Source: Prasinococcaceae sp. CCMP 1430 (Eukaryota > Prasinodermophyta > Palmophyllophyceae > Prasinococcales > Prasinococcaceae). From it: a DNA stretch of 20,453 nt. The stretch is taken from assembly GCA_013416795.1 (NCBI GenBank), contig RQSC01001236.1, positions 94,094 through 114,546 on the forward strand, read 5' to 3'. The position numbers and the translations under genes were made by a program. The notes beneath the pieces are model-generated. The model ran no database searches, was not told where the DNA came from, and worked only from the letters and a program-made list of their open reading frames with translations. This document shows positions 1 to 7,174 of this stretch, one piece after another. How positions within the stretch are numbered: the first letter of the stretch is position 1; each line of letters begins with the position of its first letter.

Positions 1-161
1 TGCCGCGCGGCGTGGCGCTGCGCGGCGCGGACTGGCGGCCCGCGGGCTGCCCGGTGGCGGCCTGCGGGCTGGTGGGGCAGAGTGGTCGCAGCGCCTTCCC
101 ACGTGCCTTCAGCCAACCTGCCGCCCCACCCCCCCCGCATCTACCTTCCAGAGGAGCGGCG

Positions 162-1230
162 ATGGCAGGCAGCACGGTCAATCTCGCGTGGACGGTCGTG
201 AGCTCCGACACGCTGGCAGCGGTTGGCGAGGAGCGCTCCGCAGCGGGGCAGGCGGAGCTGCTCGCGACAGCGCTGGGCGTCGAGGGCATGGGCGCTGATG
301 GCGCGGCGGGGGAGCGCGCGGCCATCTTGAGCGACATGTACGCCAACGCGTACCGCTTTGCACTCGAGCAACGCTTCACCGGGGAGAAGATCTCCGCGCT
401 GCTTGCCATCATCCACAGGGTGCACAGCTCGGCGGTCGGCGAGTGCTTGACGATGCCGCGCGCGTTCGCGCTCTTCAAGGAGCTCGCGCTGCAGCACTCC
501 GTGCAAAGGCCGCCCTACAGCGTCGGAGTGTTCAGCCTCGCCGACATGAAGGCGGTGGTGAACTTCGGCCTGCTCGGCTACTTCAAACACTACAAGGTGA
601 GGCAGTGCAAGAGCCTGCACGCCCGCGTGCGTGCCGCCGACCACCAGGAATAGTCACGTGCTGCGGTTCCACGTGCTGTGATCGCCGTCACACCCCCTGA
701 GAGATCTGTGCCCTCCCGCCGCGGGCGGACGGGTCTGCGCGGGCACTCACGATTCGTCGCGCTGACCCCCAACCGCCGATCACCGCCCGCGTGCGCTCGC
801 GCGCCATGCGTGTCCTCTTGCCCCCCCGTCCAACTGCGACGCGCAGCTGTACATGTACGCGTTCACGAAGAAGCGCCTCACCAACCTGAGCGAGCGGGGG
901 GATCTGTGCGAGGCGCCCCCCGCACTGCCACCGCTTGGCGGCGCAATGACGCAGGAGGAGTGGCTAGAACTCAAGGAGAAGGAGCGGCTAGAGGAGGAGG
1001 AGCGCAAGCGTGCCGAGGAGGAGGCCGCAGCGGCCAAACGCGAGGAGGAGATCAAGGCAAAGATCCAAGAGGAGTACGAGACCGCGTTGGGCGACGATGT
1101 GGCCGCGCAGGTGCAGGCCGTCTTCGACCGGCAATTGCCGGAGATGGAGGCCACGCTCAAGGCTAAGTACGAGAGCGAGACAGCCGCGCTGGCCGAGCGC
1201 CTGGCCGCGCTCGAGGCGGGGGGCGCGTAG
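162..1230 (+). CDS. CFAP119: CFAP119-like ciliary central-pair (C1a projection) protein, 2 exons
   Basis: The predicted 272-residue protein belongs to the CLAMP/CFAP119 family, whose algal members are subunits of the C1a projection of the axonemal central pair. Exon 1 runs 162-596 and exon 2 runs 847-1230. The intron (597-846, GTGAGG...GCGCAG) is phase 0 and restores the family motif by joining YFKHYK to LYMYAFT. The diagnostic stretch is LFKELALQHSVQRPPYSVGVF, near residues 104-124. The last ~90 residues are Glu/Lys/Ala-rich and look like a coiled coil. I chose the ATG at 162 because the reading frame upstream of it is low-complexity Gly/Pro/Ala sequence opened only by GTG; an upstream 5' exon cannot be excluded. 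The gene converges on the DnaJ gene. Family identity rests on motif recall. The presence of this gene implies a motile cilium. Confidence 0.8.
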
Positions 1231-1341
1231 GCGCGCATGCGCGTGCCCGTACTTTCTGCATGTATTCATGGTAACATAGGGGCGTGGAAGAGCTGGGGTG
1301 GCTTGCAGGAGCGCGCCAGCGCCCGCGCGCGACTCCCCGCA

Positions 1342-1378
1342 GCCGGAGAGCGCGCTTCACGCGCGGCGCGTCTCCGGC
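1342..1378. repeat. Inverted repeat (hairpin) between convergent 3' ends
   Basis: GCCGGAGA at 1342-1349 is the exact reverse complement of TCTCCGGC at 1371-1378. After one bulged base the stem continues for 5 more G/C pairs, leaving a loop of about 10 bases. It lies between the stop of the CFAP119-like gene (1230) and the stop of the DnaJ gene (1393, minus strand). It could therefore fold in the 3' UTR of either transcript. A function in 3'-end formation is only inference. Confidence 0.5.
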
Positions 1379-1392
1379 CGGAAAGATGCCCG

Positions 1393-2742
1393 TCAGTACG
1401 GCGAGGAGTGAGAACTTCTTCTCCTCGCGTACAGGTCTGCGAACTTTTTCTCAAGCTCGTCGCAGTGCGGCTTGGGGTAGGCGTCCGACACCGCGTTGCG
1501 CGAGCGGTATCGCCTGCTGCGTTCCTGCCGCTTCTCGGCCTGGCACCGCATCGACAGAACTTCGTGGTAGTCTTCCTCGACGGCCCGCTCTTGCCGCTTC
1601 CGCAAATTGGTCCCCGGCGGGTACTGCCTGTCGAACTTGTCCACGCTTGGTACGAAGAAGGGGACGTCGCGCTGTTCCGTGGAGAGCCCCACGGGGAAGG
1701 CGCTGCTGCGGTCCAACGAGTACGAGTAGCCGCCCGTGCCGTCGCTGGCGAAGAGCGTGAAGAGCATCACCAGCAGGATGGGCACGAACTGCATGATCAT
1801 CTGGCGCGTCTGCGCCGCCTGCGCGGCACGCCTCTCCTCGGCCGACATCGGCCGCTGCTGCCTGCGCCCGCCTCCCATCCCGCCGAACTGTGTGCGGAAG
1901 ACCCGCGCGCGCGGATCCATCCCCCCCCCGAAGTTCGTGCCGAAGAACTGCCTGAATATCTCCTCGGGATCGATCTCGCCATCAAAGCCGCCGCCGCCGC
2001 CGCGGTACGCCCGGCGCGCCCCCGCCGCCTGCGCCGCCTGCATCTGCTCGTCGTCCATCCCAAAACGATCGTAGTTGGCGCGCTTGTCGCTGTCGCTCAG
2101 CACCGCGTACGCCTTGGACACCTTCTTAAACGCCTCCTCCGCGCCCTCGGCCTTGTTTTTGTCGGGGTGCAGCTTGATCGCCGTCTTGCGGTACGCCTTC
2201 TTCACCTCGGTGTCGGCGCACCCCTTCGACAGGCCGAGCACCTCGTAGTGGCACTCGGCGCGCAGGATGCGGCGCACGGCGGCGATCTCCTCCGGCGTCC
2301 CCGGGTCCCTCCCCGCGCTGGCACTCGTCGCACCCGACGACGAGGGCTGTGGCGACGGCTGCGCCCCCGCGCGCGCGCCGCCCGAGCCGCCCGCGTGCGT
2401 GCGCTCGTCGTGCCAGGCGCCCGCGTACGCGTGGGGGGGTGCGCACGCGTGCCAGGCGCAGGCGCAGGCGCACGCGCACGCGCGCGCGTGCACATGCGGG
2501 CATGCGCTCGCGAGCACGAGCTCATTCACGCAACCGGGATGGCGCCCACGCGCCCACGTGGGTGCGAGCGCGCATGTGCACCCGAGCACCCACGTGCATG
2601 GGTACGGCGGGCCGCGCCGAGCTTTCACGAGCGAGGCGGCCGACGCGGGCAACACTGAGACCGCAGATGTGCGCACCCTTGCGAAGGGGGGCAGCAGTAC
2701 TCGCGACGGTGGACGCGTGTCCGTGCGATTCACGCGTGCCAT
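1393..2742 (-). CDS. DNAJB12/DNAJB14-like ER membrane J-protein (DUF1977); 5' end uncertain
   Basis: This is an Hsp40 co-chaperone of the ER-anchored DNAJB12/14 type, which recruits cytosolic Hsp70 for membrane-protein quality control. Reading leftwards on the minus strand: the J domain spans about 2256-2060, with its HPD triad encoded within 2161-2172; a Gly/Phe-rich linker follows, with the element [11 protein letters not shown]; a single transmembrane helix ([19 protein letters not shown]) lies near 1800-1743; the C-terminal DUF1977-type domain runs to the stop at 1393. All of this matches the family in order and spacing. The N-terminus is doubtful. The only in-frame ATG before the J domain is at 2742, giving 449 residues, and residues ~1-150 are then low-complexity (Ala/His/Cys repeats). 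The N-terminal helical region usual in DNAJB12 is not visible, so an intron in 2300-2800 or a start in a separate exon is possible. Confidence 0.85.
   Translation of the reverse strand: MARVNRTDTRPPSRVLLPPFARVRTSAVSVLPASAASLVKARRGPPYPCTWVLGCTCALAPTWARGRHPGCVNELVLASACPHVHARACACACACAWHACAPPHAYAGAWHDERTHAGGSGGARAGAQPSPQPSSSGATSASAGRDPGTPEEIAAVRRILRAECHYEVLGLSKGCADTEVKKAYRKTAIKLHPDKNKAEGAEEAFKKVSKAYAVLSDSDKRANYDRFGMDDEQMQAAQAAGARRAYRGGGGGFDGEIDPEEIFRQFFGTNFGGGMDPRARVFRTQFGGMGGGRRQQRPMSAEERRAAQAAQTRQMIMQFVPILLVMLFTLFASDGTGGYSYSLDRSSAFPVGLSTEQRDVPFFVPSVDKFDRQYPPGTNLRKRQERAVEEDYHEVLSMRCQAEKRQERSRRYRSRNAVSDAYPKPHCDELEKKFADLYARRRSSHSSPY
2453..2498. repeat. CAGGCG triplet repeat and 31-bp alternating purine-pyrimidine tract
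   Basis: Three tandem CAGGCG units occupy 2453-2470. Uninterrupted purine-pyrimidine alternation (mostly GC and AC steps) then runs from 2468 to 2498. Such tracts favour Z-DNA under negative supercoiling. It sits between the DnaJ J domain and the SRP40 start. It is therefore either in the doubtful N-terminal coding stretch of the DnaJ gene, in an unrecognised intron, or in the divergent promoter. Confidence 0.6.
2553..2596. promoter_or_regulatory. Two CACGTG (G-box/E-box) cores in the DnaJ-SRP40 divergent spacer
   Basis: CCCACGTGGG, a perfect 10-bp palindrome, occupies 2553-2562. A second CACGTG core follows at 2591-2596, 36 bp away. CACGTG is a classical bHLH/bZIP binding core. The two sites lie about 220-260 bp upstream of the SRP40 ATG and near the uncertain 5' end of the DnaJ gene. 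CACGTG is expected every few kilobases in DNA this GC-rich, so regulatory meaning is inference. Confidence 0.25.
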
Positions 2743-2814
2743 GCAGGCCAAGCTCGAGGAAATAGTCGAAGAGCTCGGCGTCAGCGCCAGGGAGCGGGTG
2801 TGGCAGCCGCGGCG

Positions 2815-3996
2815 ATGGCGGGCGACGCTCCCCCCGCGCTGCTGCGCTCGGTGGCGGCGTTCTTGCGCGACCAGGGCCTCTCCTCGGCTGCCAAGCTCGT
2901 CGAGGACAAGAAGCTCAAGGGCGCCGCGGCCGGCGAAGAGGCCGCCGACCTCGTCTCCATGTTCGAGGCTCACGAGGCCGCGCGAGGCACCAAGCGCGCG
3001 CGCGCCGACGACGGCGCCGACCCTGCGGGTAAGAAGGCCAAGGTCGACAAGGAGGAGAGCTCAGAATCCGACTCAGGCTCGGATGACAGTGGCGACGATT
3101 CGGACTCGGATGACGAGAAGGCTGCGCCCGCCGCAGCCAAGGCTGATTCGGACTCGTCCGATTCGGACTCGGACTCGGATGACGAGAAGGCCGCGCCCGC
3201 CGCAGCCAAGGCGGGCTCGGACTCGTCCGATTCGGACTCGTCCGATTCGGACTCGTCGGACTCGGACTCAGACGACGGCAGCGACGATGCGCAGCCGGAA
3301 GCCATGGAAACTGCGGCCCCCGCCGCGCCCGCGAAAGAGGACGCCAGCAGCAGCTCGGACGACGAGTCCGATGACGAGAGCGGGAGCGACTCGGATTCGG
3401 AGAGCGAGTCCGAGAGCGAGTCCGAGAGCGAGTCGGAGAGCGAGTCGGAGAGCGAGTCGGAGAGCGAGTCCGAGAGCGAGTCCGAGAGCGAGTCCGAGAG
3501 CGAGTCGGAGTCGGACAGCGACAGCAGCGACTCGGACAGCGACTCGGACAGCGATAGCAGCGACTCGGAAAGCGACGATGAGGTCACGGTGCAAAAGCAG
3601 CCCAAGAGCGCACCGGCGACCCCGGCCTTCCACACGGCGCCCAACACACCGGGGGACGCCACGCCGCAATTCCAGACGCCCGCCGCGCAGAACGGCAAGA
3701 GCAGCGGCGCCGGGCACAGCGGTGGGCGTCAGTCGGGTGAACGCTTTCAGCGCGTGCGAGAGGAGGACGTCAAGTTCATGAAGACCACCAAGGACTCGCT
3801 GCTGTACGATAACACATATGAGGGGGCGTTCGGCGAGAACGGGTGGGGCAAGAAGGCCAACGACATCCTGGGCAAGTGCAGGGGCAAGGATTTCCGCCAC
3901 GAGAAGACCAAGAAGAAGCGCGGCACCTACCGCGGCGGCAAGATCGACTTCGCGTCGAACTCGTCGAAATTCGTGTACTCTGACGACGACCAGTAG
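2815..3996 (+). CDS. SRP40: Nopp140/SRP40-family nucleolar phosphoprotein
   Basis: This 393-residue protein is a nucleolar chaperone of snoRNPs (NOLC1/Nopp140 in animals, Srp40 in yeast). It probably acts in rRNA modification and in transport between nucleolus and Cajal bodies. The N-terminal ~35 residues ([20 protein letters not shown]) have the helical LisH-like character of the family. Residues ~80-260 are long Ser-Asp/Ser-Glu runs, ideal casein kinase 2 substrates, interrupted twice by the basic block [11 protein letters not shown]. Residues ~310-393 form the conserved SRP40 C-terminal domain, with [19 protein letters not shown] and [19 protein letters not shown] chose the ATG at 2815; an in-frame GTG at 2800 is less likely. 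The gene is intronless and converges on the prolyl-hydroxylase-like gene. Fewer basic/acidic repeats than vertebrate Nopp140 make it closer in size to yeast Srp40. Confidence 0.93.
   Translation: MAGDAPPALLRSVAAFLRDQGLSSAAKLVEDKKLKGAAAGEEAADLVSMFEAHEAARGTKRARADDGADPAGKKAKVDKEESSESDSGSDDSGDDSDSDDEKAAPAAAKADSDSSDSDSDSDDEKAAPAAAKAGSDSSDSDSSDSDSSDSDSDDGSDDAQPEAMETAAPAAPAKEDASSSSDDESDDESGSDSDSESESESESESESESESESESESESESESESESESESESDSDSSDSDSDSDSDSSDSESDDEVTVQKQPKSAPATPAFHTAPNTPGDATPQFQTPAAQNGKSSGAGHSGGRQSGERFQRVREEDVKFMKTTKDSLLYDNTYEGAFGENGWGKKANDILGKCRGKDFRHEKTKKKRGTYRGGKIDFASNSSKFVYSDDDQ
3397..3504 (+). repeat. Nine tandem 12-bp units encoding Ser-Glu-Ser-Glu
   Basis: The unit TC(C/G)GAGAGCGAG is repeated nine times without interruption and in frame within SRP40, starting at residue 195. 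The only variation is C or G at the third base, a synonymous change of the Ser codon. The block therefore extends the acidic CK2-target region by slippage or unequal crossing-over, and its length is likely polymorphic. Confidence 0.95.
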
Positions 3997-4047
3997 TCTT
4001 CTGGCGGTGTCGAGGATGGGCGGGAGACGCGCTGGGACGGGTGGCCA

Positions 4048-4067
4048 GCGCGCGTGCGCGCGCGCGC
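4048..4067. repeat. 20-bp alternating GC/GT tract in a convergent 3' region
   Basis: A 20-bp perfectly alternating purine-pyrimidine tract, almost pure CG with one GT step, lies between the SRP40 stop (3996) and the stop of the opposing gene (4153). It is a second potential Z-DNA-forming site. The remainder of 3997-4152 shows no gene and would be the shared 3' UTR space. Confidence 0.5.
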
Positions 4068-4152
4068 TCTGCGGGGGGTTCACAGGAATCGCAGAGTACC
4101 TTGCCGGCGCCCTGTCCGCGTGCATACCCCAGCACGACAATATCCTTGCTAG

Positions 4153-5288
4153 CTACTGCAGGACACTCGGCGAATGGTGCATAACTCGTCGATACATCAC
4201 GTCCGTTCGAATGACCACCTGTGGCGCGCGCGGTGAAACGCATCCGCGCTGCGGTCAGCGCGTGCGTCCTGGACGGCGTGTCGTCGTGCGCCCAAATAGC
4301 AGCCGCGAGAGAGAGCACGCACCTTCGTCCCATTTTCAATGCGACAACCCTCGTGCAAGGCGGAGTGCTCGAAGATGAGAACACGCCCTGCTTTGCCGGC
4401 CACGGCAAGGTCCTCGTCGGTGGCGCCATCTTCCAAGGCCAGGAAGCCGGTCTCGCCACCGCGATCGGCTTCCTGGAGGTAAAACTGGATGGTGAGGAAG
4501 GATCCTGTCGCGACGCAAGGTGGGCGCAGTGAGTGTCAGCCCGCGCCGCACACACGCTTGAGCCAGGTAGGCGCGGCGGCGCGTGGCCGCGCATGGGTCG
4601 TCCGCGGGTGTCACGCACCATCCCCTGAGCACCGCTTTTCTGACCCAGGCGTCCAATACGAGCCGTCGCGATGACGCTCGAAGAAGTCACCCTCGCTGTA
4701 CCGTAGGTACCGAAGCCTTGGATTCAGCCCGAGCAGAGCGAACTTGCGCCAAGGGTCGCCCTCAGAGGCGGCGGCATCTACTTGTGCAGGAGATGGTTCG
4801 ACGGTCCTTGCGCGATCCACGAGCGGGTTGTGTTCCCGCGCCCAGACAGCCGGCGGGAGCATGCTCCTCACGCGGCTGAAGAGCACCTCCGCGGTCGGCT
4901 CGTCATCGATGATGTTGCGCTCGCTGCGCCGTACATTTTGGACGAGCGCCTGCTGGCCTCCACCGACGCCCAAGAGCGCCGCTTCGTAACCTCTGCCGGC
5001 GGCGGCGGCGTGATCAATCAGGGCCCGGCATTCCCCGTCGGAGAGGACGCCGTCGGCCACGACCGCGAATTTTCCTGCGTCGCAGCCAGGCAGCCCGAGC
5101 TGCACCACTTTCAGGTCCTGCGATCGATCGGCGTCGAGCAGCGCCGCACCTGACTGCGCTTTCGGTGTAACTGGAGTGCACGGTGTGCTTGGTGTGACTG
5201 GAGTGCACGGTGTGCTTGGCGTGCTAGCCACCGGATTGCCTCCAAGCCTGTCTGGAGTGCGCATCGACTCCGATTCTTGCGGGTCCAT
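4153..5288 (-). CDS. 2OG-Fe(II) oxygenase, prolyl 4-hydroxylase-like, 3 exons
   Basis: The predicted 305-residue protein carries a double-stranded beta-helix 2-oxoglutarate/Fe(II) oxygenase of the prolyl 4-hydroxylase type. Exons on the minus strand are 5288-4619, 4504-4323 and 4218-4153. Introns are 114 and 104 bases; both donors are GTGCGT and the acceptors are GCGACAG and CGCCACAG. Splicing is supported because it rebuilds the fold in order: HRDGSY (Fe ligands H206 and D208), SFLTIQFYLQEADRGGETGF, LIFEHSALHEG (distal ligand H274), then GTK joined to VVIRTDVMYRR (R288, likely 2OG binding). The N-terminus has two STPCTPVTP repeats and no clear signal peptide or membrane anchor, so cytosolic or nuclear action is more likely than ER collagen-type hydroxylation. 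The substrate is unknown. Start: first in-frame ATG at 5288; an upstream exon is possible. Confidence 0.85.
5163..5216 (-). repeat. Two tandem 27-bp units encoding Ser/Thr-Pro repeats
   Basis: Two near-identical 27-bp units encode STPCTPVTP twice (residues 25-42 of the oxygenase). The resulting run of S/T-P dipeptides is a plausible target for proline-directed kinases, or a linker. It is in frame and lies before the catalytic domain. Confidence 0.85.
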
Positions 5289-6053
5289 TGCGCCGGCTAG
5301 CGGGAGTTCGGCGCGGTTCGATGCTACTCGTCGCCCTCCCAGATGTGTTTCTGACACGTCAAGCACGACCACGGCCAGACGACGCAATAGAGGAAGCAGA
5401 GGCCTGGGATCTCAGCACAGCTGCTGCACAGCCTTCGCCACCGCGACCGTGTGTCGGGGGGTGAGAGGATCCCTTCCGCGACGGCCCACTCACGCGTCGC
5501 AGGCATCCACTGGAGCAGATGCCGCTGGTGCGTTGGCTGTCTTGGCAGGTGGGTGTTGCGGGCAAGACCCGCGAGCGGGCGCGGGCGGTGGCTGAGGGGT
5601 GAGTGGGGCTGCGCGCGCCGCGCGACGTGTGGCGCGAGCGAGCGCCGCGCCCGCCCTGCATCGCGCGCCCGCGCGCTCACGCGCTCGGGCGTCCATCGCG
5701 GGCGGAAGGAAGCTTCCGCTGGGGGGAACCGGAACCGCCGCTTCCGAAACTGCACGCGGCCGCGACGGGCGCAAGGCGATCTGAGCCCGCGGCCCGCGCC
5801 GACGCGCGCGCGAAAGCCGCTGCCCCCGACTTTGAACGGCGGCGGCGGCGGGACCAACACTCGCCGCAGCGGGCCAACGGCGCGCCGCCGGGGAACGGCG
5901 GGAAACGGCTGTTCATCAATTGCAAACACATTGTTTTGTATACATTAAGAACGGGAGAGCTGTTTCACATTTTGCATTGTGATCATCCGGCTCCGCCGCG
6001 GCATTTGCGTCCGTTCCCCCGAGCGGCCAGCAGTCTGCACGCGTAGCAGCGGG
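5289..6053. promoter_or_regulatory. Divergent spacer between the prolyl-hydroxylase-like and DOT1-like genes
   Basis: This 765-bp spacer separates two divergently transcribed genes and must hold both 5' regions. Most of it is very GC-rich, but 5915-5985 is markedly AT-rich for this window (TTGTTTTGTATACATTAAGA around 5931-5950, with a TGTATACA palindrome). That is the best candidate for a core promoter. The open frames here on both strands are Arg/Ala/Pro-rich with no recognisable domain. The only protein-like piece is a Cys-rich stretch on the minus strand at 5431-5324, discussed separately. Confidence 0.35.
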
Positions 6054-6182
6054 ATGAAGGCGCACAGCGCACGGGGCGCGCGCCCCCTGGCGCCAGCGGC
6101 CCCGAGGAGGAGCGGAAAGGGCGAGCGAGGGGAGGCTGCGCGCGGTGAGGTGGGGGCTCGCGGGCGGCGGCTGGCGGGCGCT

Positions 6183-7105
6183 ATGGCAGTGCCGACGCTG
6201 TCGCCGGCGCTGGCGCTGGTTGCGCTGGAGGAGCTCTTCGGTGGCGCGGACGGCGAGGGCGGCGCCGCCGAGGAGGCCCGCCGCGTGAGCCGTGCGGCGA
6301 TCGATGCCGCGTGCGAGGGCGGCGACGGCGGCCTGGCCGAGCGAGTGGCGAGCTCTGGGGCGGTGGGGGGCGCCCAGAGCGACAGCAGCGAAAGCGCTGG
6401 TGGCGCGGGCTGGCGCTCGCTCGCATACGGCGAGGTGGGATTTGTCGCGCTGCGTGTTGCGCTCCGGGTGGCAGTCGATGCCGCGTTGGCTGGCGCGTCC
6501 GCTTCAACGGCCGTGGGGGGGTCTTTCCTCGACATTGGAAGTGGCACGGGCAGGGCAACGCTCGCCGCAGCACTGTTGTGCCCTCGCCTGCTACGACTGC
6601 GGGGAATCGAGCTGCTGCCAGGGCTGCACGACATCGCTGAGCGTGCTCGCATGCAGTACGAGGCCGAGATCGCACAGCGGCTGCCTGCAGCGCACGCCAC
6701 GCAGACGGTCGCGTTCGAGCAGGGCGATGCGCTCAAGGTGAGGATGCGCGAGCTGATGCGGCGGCGATGCGCGTGGTCTTTCTCTCTCTCTTCGCCAGCC
6801 TGTGATTTGAATCTACGCATCGCACGTGCGCATGTGTGCTCATGTCCGTTCCCTCCCGCGACCTGCTGTGCCCATAGCGTGATTGGCGCGGCACAGATGT
6901 GGCGTTCTGCTGTGCCACGCTCTTCTCGGAGGACCTTGTGCGCGCGGTCGAGGCCAAAGCGGTGGAAGAGCTCCGCTCGGGTGCGGTTTTCATCATGCTC
7001 ACGCACGAGTTCGTTGGCGGCCCCGAGGTGTGGACGTTGCTGGAAGATCGCGAGCGGCGCATGTCGTGGGGGCCCGCGCGCGTGCGCGTGTACCAACGTC
7101 GGTGA
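6183..7105 (+). CDS. DOT1-like class I SAM-dependent methyltransferase, 2 exons
   Basis: The predicted 260-residue protein has a class I methyltransferase fold most like the DOT1 domain family. Exon 1 is 6183-6737 and exon 2 is 6878-7105. The 140-base intron is GTGAGG...CCCATAG, phase 0. Residues 114-125 (SFLDIGSGTGRA) are the SAM-binding motif I, and GIELLPGLHDIAERAR at 141-156 supplies the acidic ribose-binding Glu. FEQGDALK precedes the junction, and RDWRGTDVAFCCATLF follows it, occupying the position of DOT1's catalytic loop. C-terminally, LRSGAVFIMLTHEFVG is strand-like. The Asn residues that DOT1 uses at its loop are replaced here by Cys-Cys-Ala, so histone H3K79 specificity is not supported; a protein methyltransferase with unknown substrate is the safer call. 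An in-frame ATG at 6054 would add 43 basic residues, possibly a targeting peptide. Confidence 0.75.
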
Positions 7106-7174
7106 GCCTCAATTAAGTGTATTTGATGTATTATGTGTACCTTCTGCTGCGCATGGCATGTGCACACGCAGCGC

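Noticed and set aside
1237-2658. Long plus-strand open frame of 473 codons opposite the DnaJ gene
   Set aside because: It is the antisense shadow of the J domain and DUF1977 coding sequence. High GC content leaves few stop codons on the opposite strand.
2970-3698. Minus-strand Ser/Leu repeat open frame opposite SRP40
   Set aside because: It arises from the GAGAGCGAGTCC repeats read in reverse; the sense strand encodes the conserved SRP40 C-terminal domain.
5324-5431. Cys- and Trp-rich minus-strand stretch (LCFLYCVVWPWSCLTCQKH) ending just upstream of the prolyl-hydroxylase-like start
   Set aside because: It looks protein-like, but has no start or upstream domain, ends only 36 bp before the next ATG on the same strand, and its upstream frame is Arg/Pro low-complexity. 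Without transcript evidence I could not call it a gene.
5945-7096. Minus-strand 383-codon open frame opposite the methyltransferase
   Set aside because: It is antisense to a gene with clear SAM-binding motifs and supported splicing; its own translation is Ala/Ser/Pro low-complexity.
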